DNA from: CBDAMZ01 sp965197375
GTDB taxonomy: Bacteria > Acidobacteriota > Vicinamibacteria > Vicinamibacterales > UBA8438
Length of the DNA: 64,000 nucleotides
NCBI GenBank assembly: GCA_965197375.1
Contig: CBDAMZ010000007.1
Location: 235,863 to 299,862, forward strand
Direction of reading: 5' to 3'
The position numbers were made by a program, and so were the translations under genes. Position 1 is the first letter of the stretch. Each line of letters starts with the position of its first letter. The notes below the pieces were generated by a model. It was not told where the DNA came from. It ran no database searches and worked only from the letters and a program-made list of their open reading frames with translations. This document shows positions 28,599 through 37,391 of this stretch, one piece after another.

Positions 28599-29150
28599 TT
28601 ATTTAGGCAGGAAGGGACTGGCGGCGATCTGCCCGCCGAACTGTGGGTCCCAGCGACCAGGCATCTGCCCGCCCTCAGCCAGCCGGTATGACCGGACGTG
28701 GTATCCGACCGCTCGATGAGCAGCTCGTTGTAGGTGCTTACCACGACGCGTGCGCCTAGCCGCACGGCATCTTGAACCACCGATTCCGGTGAAGCTACGC
28801 TTGGGGAGAACACTGCCGCCGGATCACGTAGTGCCTGCGACGTGACCCAATTCTGACAGTATGAGCAGTGGAGGTCACAACCTAGCATCCCGAAGCTGTA
28901 CGCTAGGGCGCCTGGAAGGGCGTGAAAAAAAGGTTTTTTCGATCGGGTCGCATTGAATAAAGCCGACGTAGCCCCACGGGACATGGAGCCGTCCGCCGCG
29001 ATTAAACCGAACCTTGCACACGCCGACGGCGCCGTCTGGGATCGGGCACTCGTGACCGCAGGCGTGAGAGCAGCGGATGCGCTTTTCGTCGAGTCGTTCC
29101 CACAGGCACCTTCGTGTGTATGGGCCTGGAGTGTGTCGGCAAAGGCCACC
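28599..29150 (-). pseudogene. AmmeMemoRadiSam-type radical SAM enzyme remnant
   Basis: Three separated parts of one gene are seen. The N-terminal part reads LWERLDEKRIRCSHACGHECPI and FIQCDPIEK. In another frame after an A6 run near 28930 it continues as FFHALPGALAYSFGMLGCDLHCSYCQNW with the radical SAM C-3-C-2-C cluster motif and ends at STYNE. This is fused to ELLIER, part of the family's C-terminal end, and after another shift GYHVRSYRLAEGG...WDPQFGGQIAASPFLP follows. So about half of the barrel is deleted, with two frameshifts. It is certainly non-functional. The start is unclear. Confidence 0.8.
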
Positions 29151-29232
29151 GTGACATGAATTGTAAGGGTGACAGGTGGAAAGTGCTAGGTTCGGCCAGC
29201 TATACTGGGCCCAGCATGGAGGCCTTTTGGCC

Positions 29233-29622
29233 GTGAAGGTCGTCGCTGTGATCGGCGCCTCGCGCGAACGCTGGAAGTTCGGCAACAAGGCGGTTCGGGC
29301 GTTTCATCGTTGTGGGTACGAAGTGGTAGCGATCAATCCGCGCTATGAGACTGATGATAACGGTGGTGGCATTGAGGGGCAGCCGACTTACCCATCGGTG
29401 CTCGATGTGCCAACGTCGATCGATCTCGCAACCTTTTACGTTCCGCCGTCGATCGGCGAGCAGGTGGTAGCCGACGTTGCCGCTAAACAGATTCCAGAGG
29501 TGTGGCTAAACCCGGGTGCTGAGAGCGAGGGGCTTATTGGCCACGCGCGAGAGCTTGGTCTCGAGACGAGGCTCGGGTGTAGTATTGTGGCGATTGGGGA
29601 GACGCCGTCGGACTACGTGTGA
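29233..29622 (+). CDS. CoA-binding (YccU-type) protein
   Basis: A 129-residue Rossmann-fold CoA_binding_2 protein: VAVIGASRERWKFGNKAVRAFHRCGYEVVAINP, then YPSVLDVPTSIDLATFYVPP and PEVWLNPGAESEGLIGHARELGL. The family resembles the CoA-binding domain of succinyl-CoA synthetase; role unknown. GTG 29233 has GGAGG ten bases upstream; GTG 29176 would add 19 residues. Confidence 0.85.
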   Translation: MKVVAVIGASRERWKFGNKAVRAFHRCGYEVVAINPRYETDDNGGGIEGQPTYPSVLDVPTSIDLATFYVPPSIGEQVVADVAAKQIPEVWLNPGAESEGLIGHARELGLETRLGCSIVAIGETPSDYV

Positions 29623-29654
29623 CGTGATTGCGTAGGGCATCGCTGTGCTTGGGG

Positions 29655-29684
29655 TTGACACCATTTTAGTGCCCGGTCTATACT
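29655..29684 (+). promoter_or_regulatory. Sigma-70-type promoter of rho
   Basis: TTGACA (29655-29660), an 18-bp spacer and TATACT (29679-29684). The expected start is near 29691, giving a 5' leader of about 140 nt before the rho ATG (29832). In many bacteria rho is autoregulated by attenuation in a long leader, and the length here would permit it. Confidence 0.65.
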
Positions 29685-29831
29685 GCAGGCGCGTCGCGGT
29701 ATCCTCCAGCCAGTTTTGCGTTTCAGCAGCTAGCGTGTCAATGCAATAGGGCGGACCGCCGGTCCTGCCTGCTGTTGTCTTGGCCGCAAGGCCCAACACC
29801 AAACGTCTAACCGGGAGCCCGACCCAACCTT

Positions 29832-31202
29832 ATGCCAACGAATAACAAGCGTACACCAGCGCAGGCGTCAGCGGATGCACCAGCGACTGCCGAAGCTACG
29901 GCAATCACCGACGCTCTAAAACCTTCCACTCGGCGCGGTAGCGACATGCTAAACATTGGCGAGCTTAAAGATATGAGCATCGCTAAGCTTACCCAGGTCG
30001 CAAAGGATCTGAATGTCGGCGGTGCGACTGGGATGCGTAAGCAGGAAGTGATCTTCCAGATCCTGAAAGCGCAGACCGAGCAGAGCGGCTTCATCTTTTC
30101 TGAGGGCGTGCTCGAGGTGCTGCCGGATGGATTCGGCTTCCTGCGTGCTCCTGATTACAACTACTTGCCTGGCCCTGATGACATTTATGTTTCGCCGTCA
30201 CAGATCCGTAAGTTCGACTTGCAAACCGGGGACACCGTCTCGGGGCAAATTCGTCCTCCCAAAGAGGGGGAACGGTACTTCGCTCTCATTAAGGTTGAAG
30301 CGGTTAATTTCGAGTCGCCTGAGCAAGCCCGCGATAAGATTTTCTTCGAGAACCTGACGCCCTTGTATCCTGAGGAGCGGATCAAGCTGGAGTGCGAAGC
30401 CGACAAACTCTCACCGCGGGTCATGGACCTGATGACACCGATCGGCAAGGGGCAACGCGGGCTGATAGTTGCAGCGCCGCGGACCGGCAAGACGATGCTC
30501 TTGCAGAGCATTGCTCAGTCGATCGCCAAGGTTAATTCCGAGATCTACTTGATCGTGCTGCTGATTGACGAGCGACCCGAAGAAGTTACCGACATGCAGC
30601 GGTCGGTTGATGGAGAGGTGATTTCGTCGACGTTCGACGAGCCTGCTCAGCGTCACGTGCAGGTCGCCGAGATGGTGATCGAAAAAGCCAAACGGCTCGT
30701 AGAGCACCGGAAGGATGTCGTGATCCTGCTCGACTCGATCACGCGGCTTGCACGTGCTTACAACACGGTTATTCCGCCGTCAGGCAAAGTACTCTCGGGC
30801 GGTCTCGATTCCAACGCGCTCCAAAAGCCGAAGCGGTTCTTTGGTGCAGCGCGTAACATCGAGGAAGGTGGTTCGCTGACGATTATGGCGACTGCACTGG
30901 TCGATACAGGCTCACGTATGGATGATGTCATATTCGAGGAGTTTAAGGGCACTGGCAACATGGAGATCCATCTGGACCGAAAGCTCGTCGACAAGCGGGT
31001 GTTTCCAGCCATCGATATCCAGAAAAGCGGTACGCGTAAAGAGGAGTTGCTGCTGACGAAAGAGGATCTGAACCGCGTGTGGGTCCTACGGAAGGTATTA
31101 CACCCACTGTCACCCGTTGAGGCGATGGAGCTGCTACTCGACAAGATGGGGAAGACTAAGTCGAACGCCGATTTCCTGGCGTCAATGCAGAAGATGGGGT
31201 AG
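29832..31202 (+). CDS. rho: Transcription termination factor Rho
   Basis: A 456-residue hexameric RNA helicase. An N-terminal extension of about 35 residues rich in Ala/Thr precedes the Rho_N domain (LNIGELKDMSIAKLTQVAKDL). Next come the cold-shock-like RNA-binding domain (GVLEVLPDGFGFLRAPDYNY) and the RecA-type motor with Walker A AAPRTGKTMLLQSIA, LLIDERPEEVTDM, LLDSITRLARAYN and the R-loop region EFKGTGNMEIHLDRKL. Length is slightly above the E. coli protein because of the N-terminal tail. Confidence 0.97.
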   Translation: MPTNNKRTPAQASADAPATAEATAITDALKPSTRRGSDMLNIGELKDMSIAKLTQVAKDLNVGGATGMRKQEVIFQILKAQTEQSGFIFSEGVLEVLPDGFGFLRAPDYNYLPGPDDIYVSPSQIRKFDLQTGDTVSGQIRPPKEGERYFALIKVEAVNFESPEQARDKIFFENLTPLYPEERIKLECEADKLSPRVMDLMTPIGKGQRGLIVAAPRTGKTMLLQSIAQSIAKVNSEIYLIVLLIDERPEEVTDMQRSVDGEVISSTFDEPAQRHVQVAEMVIEKAKRLVEHRKDVVILLDSITRLARAYNTVIPPSGKVLSGGLDSNALQKPKRFFGAARNIEEGGSLTIMATALVDTGSRMDDVIFEEFKGTGNMEIHLDRKLVDKRVFPAIDIQKSGTRKEELLLTKEDLNRVWVLRKVLHPLSPVEAMELLLDKMGKTKSNADFLASMQKMG

Positions 31203-31221
31203 GGGTCTCGGCTCGACGGGA

Positions 31222-31425
31222 ATGGCGACGATCAGGACGAGAGACAACGGTCCGTATCTCGTTGAAGGCGATGATGTTCACGTCGTCGACTCGACGGGAA
31301 CGAAATTACCGATCGACCGGCGGCCAATTGCTCTTTGTCGGTGCGGCCAGTCGGCCAATAAGCCGTTCTGCGACGGCTCTCACAAGCGAGTGGGTTTCCA
31401 GGCGGCAGAGAGAGCGGGAGAGTAG
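31222..31425 (+). CDS. CDGSH iron-sulfur domain protein
   Basis: A 67-residue protein with the 2Fe-2S ligand set CRCGQSANKPFCDGSH (three Cys and one His). Small stand-alone CDGSH proteins are electron-transfer or redox-sensing factors of poorly known role. ATG 31222 lies 20 bp after the rho stop. It is convergent with clpB, with only 4 bp between the stops. GGGAG/CTCCC repeats around 31416-31438 may form a shared terminator. Confidence 0.88.
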   Translation: MATIRTRDNGPYLVEGDDVHVVDSTGTKLPIDRRPIALCRCGQSANKPFCDGSHKRVGFQAAERAGE

Positions 31426-31429
31426 GTTT

Positions 31430-34045
31430 TTACGCTCCCACCGGCTCCCGCTTAGTGAAGGTTACCTCACCGGCGTGACCGTCGACCACCACGTGGTCTC
31501 CTTCCCTGAACTTGCCCTGTAGGATTCGCATCGCAACTGGATCGAGCACCAGGCGCTGGATCGCACGTTTGAGTGGTCGCGCGCCGTAGTTCGGATCATA
31601 GCCCTCCGCGACTAGCAGCCTCTTCGCCTCGTCGGTTAACTGGATAGCCACCTTGCGATTTTCGAGCCGTTTCTCAAGCCGCGCGAGCTGGATATCAACG
31701 ATTGCCATTAGATGCGGGCGACTGAGTGCGCGGAAGAAGATGATGTCGTCCACGCGGTTTAGGAACTCTGGGCGTAAGCGCAGCTGTAGCACCTCGTGGA
31801 TCTGTTGCCGGATGTTCCCGTCGACGTCGCCGTTGTCGATGGCGTCGGCGTGTTCGGTAATGAACTGGCTGCCGAGATTCGACGTCATAATCACCACGGT
31901 GTTCTTAAAGTCGACGGTACGCCCATGGCCGTCGGTCAGCCTCCCGTCATCGAGCAACTGCAGCATCACGTTCAACACCTCGGCGTGCGCCTTTTCGATC
32001 TCGTCGAACAGCACCACGGCATAGGGGCGTCGGCGCACCGCTTCGGTTAGCTGGCCTGCCTCCTCGTATCCGACGTAGCCCGGGGGCGCGCCGATTAACC
32101 GTGAGACCGTGTGCTTTTCTTGGTACTCGGACATGTCGGTCCTAGTCACCGCCTGTTCTTCGTTAAACAGGAACTCAGCGAGCGCGCGCGCGAGTTCGGT
32201 CTTGCCGACGCCGGTTTGGCCCAGGAAGATGAAGCTCCCGAGTGGGCGATCGGGGTCTTGCAACCCGGCGCGTGCCCGACGGATGGCGTTTGCCACGGCA
32301 ACGATGGCGTCTTCCTGACCGACAACCCGCTGACGGAGGCGTTCCTCCATATGGATCAGCTTTTGGACGTCACTCTCGACCAGCTTATTCACCGGGATGT
32401 GGGTCCACTTACTGACAACCTCGGCAATGTCCTCTTCGTCGACCTCTTCTTTAAGCATTCGGACATGTTGCTGTAGTGAGCCAAGCCGTTCAGTCTCCGT
32501 TCTCAGCCGTTGTTCTAGCTCAGGGATGCGCCCGTAATGCAGTTCAGATGCCTTCGCGTAGTCCCCATCGCGTTGTGCACGCTCGACCTGGTGGCGCAGC
32601 CCGTCGAGTTCGCGTTTAAGGGCACGTTCGCTTTGAATTTCGGCTTTCTCTTGCTCCCACTGGTCTTGTAGCGCGTTCCGTTCTTCCTTGAGATTAAACA
32701 GGTCGCGTTCGAGGCGCGTGAGCCGATCTCGTGAAGACTTATCCTTTTCCTTGCTCAACGCCTCCCTCTCGATCTCGAGCTGCATGATGCGTCGCTGGAT
32801 CTCATCTAGCTCAACGGGCAGCGAATCGATCTCGGTTCGCAGCTTAGAGGCCGCCTCATCCATAAGATCGATCGCCTTGTCCGGTAGGAATCGATCGGCG
32901 ATGTAACGGCGTGAGAGTACCGCGGCGGCGACTAGGGCCGCGTCCTTAAATCTGACGCCGTGGTGAATCTCGTAGCGCTCACGCAGCCCACGGAGCACGC
33001 TGATGGTGTCTTCCACCGACGGTTCAGGCACGACGACCGGTTGGAACCGCCGCTCAAGGGCCGCGTCTTTCTCGATGTATTTGCGGTACTCCTTGAGGGT
33101 GGTGGCACCGATGGCATGAAGCTCGCCGCGTGCCAGCATTGGCTTGAGCATGTTGGACGCGTCGGTCGTTCCCTCGGCGGCACCGGCGCCGACGACGGTG
33201 TGTAGTTCGTCGATAAAGAGAACGATCCGTCCGTTGGATTCGGTGATTTCTTTGAGGACCGCCCTAAGACGTTCCTCGAACTCGCCCCGATACTTAGCTC
33301 CGGCAACGAGTGCACCTATATCGAGGCTGGTGATTTGTTTCTTCTTAAGTCCTTCGGGGACGTCGCCTCGTACGATCCGCTGCGCGAGCCCCTCGACGAT
33401 AGCGGTCTTGCCAACGCCAGGCTCGCCGATCAGCACTGGGTTGTTCTTCGTCCTCCGAGACAGAACCTGTACAACACGGCGGATCTCGTCATCGCGTCCG
33501 ATTACTGGGTCAAGCTTTTGGCGTCGTGCGAGATCCGTGAGATCGCGCCCGTAGCGCTCTAGGGCTTGGTACTTTCCCTCTGGGTTCTGGTCGGTGACGC
33601 GCTGTGAGCCACGAATCGAAGTCAGCGCTTCGTACACGCGATCTTTAGTCAGACCGTGCTTGCCGAGGACTCGCGCTGCTTTCAACCGTCCGTCCTCCGC
33701 GGCAAGGGCAACGAGTAAGTGCTCCGTGCTGACGTACTCGTCGTTGAGACGCTTGGCCTCGGCCGTAGCTTGTTCGAGCACAGTGTTCAGTTGGGGGGAC
33801 AGTCCAGGCTGAGTGCCGCCCTCGGTCTTCGGGAGCTGCTTGAGCTCGGTCCGCGCTGCCTCGGCGACACGTCTCGGGTCGGCAACGAGCTTTTGGAGGA
33901 GTGCCGGCACGATCCCCTCGCGCTGCTCGACGAGCGCAGTCAGGAGGTGCTCAGGTTCGATCTGGGGGTGACCTGAGTTTGCAGCCGTGTGCTGTGCAGT
34001 GAGCAAAGCTTCCTGTGCTTTTTCCGTGAAACGATTAATATCCAT
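31430..34045 (-). CDS. clpB: Protein disaggregase ClpB
   Basis: An 871-residue Hsp100 disaggregase working with DnaK/DnaJ. It has the N domain (two Clp_N repeats, about 1-145), AAA-1 with Walker A GEPGVGKTAIVEGLAQ, a coiled-coil M domain (about 400-530, KEDKSSRDRLTRLERDL-like heptads) and AAA-2 with Walker A GQTGVGKTELARALAEF. The M domain distinguishes it from ClpA/ClpC. It is the last gene of an hspR-dnaJ-clpB operon, 26 bp after dnaJ, so it is probably repressed by HspR. Confidence 0.97.
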   Translation of the reverse strand: MDINRFTEKAQEALLTAQHTAANSGHPQIEPEHLLTALVEQREGIVPALLQKLVADPRRVAEAARTELKQLPKTEGGTQPGLSPQLNTVLEQATAEAKRLNDEYVSTEHLLVALAAEDGRLKAARVLGKHGLTKDRVYEALTSIRGSQRVTDQNPEGKYQALERYGRDLTDLARRQKLDPVIGRDDEIRRVVQVLSRRTKNNPVLIGEPGVGKTAIVEGLAQRIVRGDVPEGLKKKQITSLDIGALVAGAKYRGEFEERLRAVLKEITESNGRIVLFIDELHTVVGAGAAEGTTDASNMLKPMLARGELHAIGATTLKEYRKYIEKDAALERRFQPVVVPEPSVEDTISVLRGLRERYEIHHGVRFKDAALVAAAVLSRRYIADRFLPDKAIDLMDEAASKLRTEIDSLPVELDEIQRRIMQLEIEREALSKEKDKSSRDRLTRLERDLFNLKEERNALQDQWEQEKAEIQSERALKRELDGLRHQVERAQRDGDYAKASELHYGRIPELEQRLRTETERLGSLQQHVRMLKEEVDEEDIAEVVSKWTHIPVNKLVESDVQKLIHMEERLRQRVVGQEDAIVAVANAIRRARAGLQDPDRPLGSFIFLGQTGVGKTELARALAEFLFNEEQAVTRTDMSEYQEKHTVSRLIGAPPGYVGYEEAGQLTEAVRRRPYAVVLFDEIEKAHAEVLNVMLQLLDDGRLTDGHGRTVDFKNTVVIMTSNLGSQFITEHADAIDNGDVDGNIRQQIHEVLQLRLRPEFLNRVDDIIFFRALSRPHLMAIVDIQLARLEKRLENRKVAIQLTDEAKRLLVAEGYDPNYGARPLKRAIQRLVLDPVAMRILQGKFREGDHVVVDGHAGEVTFTKREPVGA

Positions 34046-34071
34046 CTCCAGTTTGCCGTCTGTGTCTCTCG

Positions 34072-35073
34072 TTACTCGACTGGGCGTTGCGCCGTCTGCT
34101 TCGGCTCGTTCTCCAGCGCTGCTAGTGCCTCGTAGTGGGCACGGGCTTTGGCGCTCAGCCGGTCGGGGAGCTTCACCTGTAGCGTGGCGTAGAGATCACC
34201 GCGGGCTCCGCTCCGACCCAAGGCCGGAATGCCTTGCTCTTTGAGCCGAAAGACCTGTCCTGGCTGGGTAGCGTGTGGGATCTTCAGCCGGAGTGTCGTT
34301 CCACCGAGCGTTGGCACATCCACTTCGCCACCGAGGACCGCCGTGGTCAATCGCACGACGATTTTCACGTGAATGTCGCGTCCCTTTCGCTCGAATTTGG
34401 CGTGGGGTTTTAGTCGTACGCGGAGATATAGATCGCCCACACCGCCTGCGCCATGTTCTCCCTCTCCCGCCACGCGCACGCGAGATCCGTCGGTAACCCC
34501 TGGTGGAATTCGCACCTGAACCGACTGCGCCCGGGCACCCGTTTGGAACGACAATCGTTGACGCACACCGCTCGCGGCTTGCTCGAGACTCAGCTCGATG
34601 AGGTGCTCCACGTCGTGGTTGTGGCGCGAGGGTTGGGGTTGCGCGTGCCAGCCCCGCCCGCCGAAAAAGGTTTTGAAGAAATCCGAGGACGGATCGTCGC
34701 CGGACATATTCCGGACGTCTTCTCCAGACATCGGCCGAAACCCGCGGCCGGGTGTGCCGTCGACGTTAACGTTCCACCGGACGTTGCCGTTGCTGAACGG
34801 CCACCTGGATCCAAACGGGTTCTGGCCGGAGGCCTGAGCCTGTTCGTAGTGCTTCCAATTCGCGCCGAGTTCGTCGTACTTGCTTCGCTTCTCGGGATCG
34901 CCGAGGACTTCGTGCGCCTCGTTGATCTCCTTGAAGCGCGCCTCGGCTGATAGGTCGCCCGGGTTGACGTCTGGGTGGTGTGTACGAGCAAGCTTGCGGT
35001 ACGCTTTCTTGATATCGTCAGGAGTTGCACGCTTTGGGATGCCGAGTGACTGGTAGTAGTCCTTGAATTCCAT
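34072..35073 (-). CDS. DnaJ-like co-chaperone, CbpA type (no zinc finger)
   Basis: A 333-residue type-II J protein. The J domain has YYQSLGIPKRATPDDIKKAYRKLA and HPD in ARTHHPDVNPG. A short Gly/Phe-poor linker (about 75-140) and two C-terminal substrate-binding beta domains (SLEQAASGVRQRLSFQ, IPPGVTDGSRVRVAGEGE, LKEQGIPALG) follow. The cysteine-rich zinc domain of DnaJ is missing, as in CbpA. It begins 4 bp after hspR ends, and operon position suggests a dedicated partner of ClpB and DnaK under HspR control. Confidence 0.93.
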   Translation of the reverse strand: MEFKDYYQSLGIPKRATPDDIKKAYRKLARTHHPDVNPGDLSAEARFKEINEAHEVLGDPEKRSKYDELGANWKHYEQAQASGQNPFGSRWPFSNGNVRWNVNVDGTPGRGFRPMSGEDVRNMSGDDPSSDFFKTFFGGRGWHAQPQPSRHNHDVEHLIELSLEQAASGVRQRLSFQTGARAQSVQVRIPPGVTDGSRVRVAGEGEHGAGGVGDLYLRVRLKPHAKFERKGRDIHVKIVVRLTTAVLGGEVDVPTLGGTTLRLKIPHATQPGQVFRLKEQGIPALGRSGARGDLYATLQVKLPDRLSAKARAHYEALAALENEPKQTAQRPVE

Positions 35074-35077
35074 ACCA

Positions 35078-35479
35078 TTACATTCCCAGCAGCCGGCTCA
35101 GCTGATCAAGCTCGCGTCGCAGCGCTTTACGGCGGGCGCTTCCCGAGGGCCGATCGTCTTCCACGAGTGGGCGAATCCGCTCAACCACTTCAGCGATCAA
35201 CAGCAGCTGCTGAACCCCAGCGAGATTGACGCCTAACTCATCAACGAGGCGTTTGATCAGACGTAGCCGCTCGATTTCCTCGCTCGAGTAGAGCCGCATA
35301 CTGCCAACCGCGCGGGTCGGCTGGACTAACCCCAGGCGCTCGTATTTGCGCAGCGTCTGAGGGTGTAGGCCCAACGTGCGCGCGGCCATGCTGATCAGAA
35401 ACACGTCCTGGTTCAATCGGGTGATCCTCCCCCGGCACGTGGCACCAGAAAGTTCCGCGCGGTAAGCACACGCTTTCAT
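35078..35479 (-). CDS. hspR: MerR-family heat-shock repressor HspR
   Basis: MerR-type winged-helix DNA-binding domain: DVFLISMAARTLGLHPQTLRKYERLGLVQPTRAVGSMRLYS, then a short coiled-coil dimerisation region. It closely fits HspR, which represses dnaK/clpB-type operons through HAIR operators. Start choice: ATG 35479 (133 residues) is near the promoter, with AAGG seven bases upstream; TTG 35416 (112 residues) has GGAGG nine bases upstream and matches usual HspR length. The 21-residue difference precedes any conserved sequence. First gene of the operon. Confidence 0.9.
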   Translation of the reverse strand: MKACAYRAELSGATCRGRITRLNQDVFLISMAARTLGLHPQTLRKYERLGLVQPTRAVGSMRLYSSEEIERLRLIKRLVDELGVNLAGVQQLLLIAEVVERIRPLVEDDRPSGSARRKALRRELDQLSRLLGM

Positions 35480-35501
35480 CGGGCAACCTTACTCCAGTAC
35501 G

Positions 35502-35531
35502 AGTATAGATCATGATACGCCTTGTATCAAG
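35502..35531 (-). promoter_or_regulatory. hspR promoter with overlapping HAIR-like operator
   Basis: On the minus strand TTGATA (35525-35530), a 17-bp spacer and TATACT (35502-35507) form a strong sigma-70 promoter. Overlapping it is a 21-bp dyad CTTGATA-N7-TATCATG (35511-35531), with the same size and spacing as the HAIR consensus CTTGAGT-N7-ACTCAAG. A further copy of the half-site, CTTGATAC, lies 23 bp upstream (35547-35554). This is the expected arrangement for HspR autorepression. Confidence 0.75.
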
Positions 35532-35616
35532 AGACATATGTTATTCGTATCAAGGATTTAGACTAGGGCTCTGTGGGCGGGAGCCGTACAACCCATCTCC
35601 ATCTGCTCGGCCGGAC

Positions 35617-35625
35617 TGCTACACT
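35617..35625 (+). promoter_or_regulatory. Extended -10 element before the symporter gene
   Basis: TGCTACACT: an extended -10 TG plus TACACT ending nine bases before ATG 35635. It matches the motif before surE, tRNA-Arg and the gene at 48175. The implied transcript start is only a few bases before the ATG. Confidence 0.45.
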
Positions 35626-36120
35626 GATGAGCCGATGTCAAAGCCAGATCTTTTCTCGTCGCGTTGGGGATTGATCGTTGCCGGTCCGGGCATGGCAGTG
35701 GGCACTGGCAACCTATGGCGGTTCCCGCGCGTCGTGGCTCAAAATGGCGGCGCGGCGTTCTTGATTCCCTGGCTCCTGTTCCTCTTCATCTGGTCGATTC
35801 CGATACTGATTGCGGAATTCGGGCTCGGTCGTGGGGCGCGCGCGGCGCGGTCCCATCGGCGCGTTTGGGAGCCTCGTTGGGAAGCGGTACGCCTGGATGG
35901 GCGGCTTCGTTGCGGTGACGACGATTATGATCATGTTCTACTACTCGGTCGTTACCGGATGGACCCTCAAGTACTTCGTCGCGGCGGTGACGGGGGAGCT
36001 TACTGGCGCCGATACGGCGGCGTACTGGGAGCACTATAGCGCTTCGATCTGGCAGCCCATTGGCTTTCACGTTGTGGCCTGTACCGCCCCAGGGTTCTTG
36101 GACATTGACGGTATTCGCAT

Positions 36121-37014
36121 CTACGCGGCCGCGTCCAGCCCGACGAGGTCGCGTCGCACCTGCGCGGGGCTTCGGTAAGCGTATTTCTCAAGCATCCATT
36201 GTTCGTTGTATGTCCGCTTGAACGCGAGCAAGGCCAGGCGGAGGTCTTCGATGGTCTCGAAGCTCCGCACCCACAAGAGATTTTCCTTCAGCGTGCGGAT
36301 GAAGCGCTCCGCCACGCCGTTACCTTCGGGCGCTCGCACAAAGCTCGGGGAACTCTCAATCCCGAAGAACGCGATCTCCTGTTGGAAATCGGCGGCCAGG
36401 TAGTTCGACCCGTGGTCGTGACGCAGCCGCAGCCCGCGGGCGGCGCCGTCGCTGATCCCGCCGAAGCGTTCGCGGACACCCTGGCGGATGGGCTCCAGGG
36501 CCTCGAAGCGGTTGCCGCTCTTGGCCGCATGCAGACCGATGCACTCGGTCGTGCAGTGATCGACGGCCACGAACACGCAGGCCGCCCCCTCGCCCACGGT
36601 CACCGTGGCCGTCATGTCGGTGCCCCACATCACGTCAGGCGTCTCGGTGGTGATCGTGCCGTTGTGCACCGTCGGGCCATGCGCCTGGCCCACGCGGTGC
36701 GGGGCCTGGAGGTCGTGCGCACGCATTAATCGGCGCACCCGCTCCGGCGAGGTCCGAATCCCCTCGACCCGCAGCTTCGCCCAAACTTTCCGGTAGCCCT
36801 CACCATGAAACGGCGACGCTTCGAGCACCCGGCGGATGTGGCCCACCAGGACATCGTCCGGGGCCGCGCCGACGGGCCCGCGGCGATGCCCGCGCGCGCA
36901 GTCCCGCGGTACCTGCCGCCGCGCATAGACACTCGACCGCGGCCGTGCCCACACGCGGCAGACGCGCTGCACACCATACGCCCGACGGGTGGAGATCGAC
37001 TGGGCGCCACTCAT
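36121..37014 (-). CDS. IS3-family transposase OrfB (DDE integrase core)
   Basis: A 297-residue complete protein. An HTH_21-like part (HGEGYRKVWAKLRVEGIRTSPERVRRLMRAHDL) precedes the rve core with acidic triad in MWGTDMTATV, LRHDHGSNY and EGNGVAERFIRTLKEN. The length and triad suggest an active enzyme. Its start overlaps the end of orfA by 4 bp, so it may be made by coupling or by frameshifting. Confidence 0.9.
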   Translation of the reverse strand: MSGAQSISTRRAYGVQRVCRVWARPRSSVYARRQVPRDCARGHRRGPVGAAPDDVLVGHIRRVLEASPFHGEGYRKVWAKLRVEGIRTSPERVRRLMRAHDLQAPHRVGQAHGPTVHNGTITTETPDVMWGTDMTATVTVGEGAACVFVAVDHCTTECIGLHAAKSGNRFEALEPIRQGVRERFGGISDGAARGLRLRHDHGSNYLAADFQQEIAFFGIESSPSFVRAPEGNGVAERFIRTLKENLLWVRSFETIEDLRLALLAFKRTYNEQWMLEKYAYRSPAQVRRDLVGLDAAA

Positions 37015-37391
37015 TGCGTCGACCTCCGGCCGGCCAAAGGGCGGCCGGCCTCCAGCTGGTCTACCTTCGCATACAGCAACTCGGTCTCCATCAGGAGTTC
37101 GCCGATCTTGGCCTGCAGCCGACGGTGGTCGTCGTCCACCGCCTCGGTCGCTCGGCTCTTCAAGCCGGCCTGGCCAGCCGCCAAAAACCTATCGCGCCAC
37201 TGCGAGGCCCGCGCCGCCGTGATGCCCAACTCCCGCGACACCGACTCGAGATCCTCACCCCGCAGGAGGCGGAGCACCGTCGCGCGTTTACACCTGGCCG
37301 AAAACCGCCCCTTCCGGTCACGCGCGGCGGCCGCTCCAGTCGCCCTCCGGGCTCCCTCCGCCGCCACCGAACTCTGATCGTGCTTCCTCAT
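37011..37391 (-). CDS. IS3-family transposase OrfA (helix-turn-helix)
   Basis: A 126-residue protein. FSARCKRATVLRLLRGEDLESVSRELGITAARASQWRDRFL is an HTH of the IS3/IS2 OrfA kind, followed by a short coiled coil (RRLQAKIGELLMETELLYAKVDQLE). ATG 37391 has AGGAGG nine bases upstream; the frame extends to 37424 with another possible start. Confidence 0.85.
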   Translation of the reverse strand: MRKHDQSSVAAEGARRATGAAAARDRKGRFSARCKRATVLRLLRGEDLESVSRELGITAARASQWRDRFLAAGQAGLKSRATEAVDDDHRRLQAKIGELLMETELLYAKVDQLEAGRPLAGRRSTQ

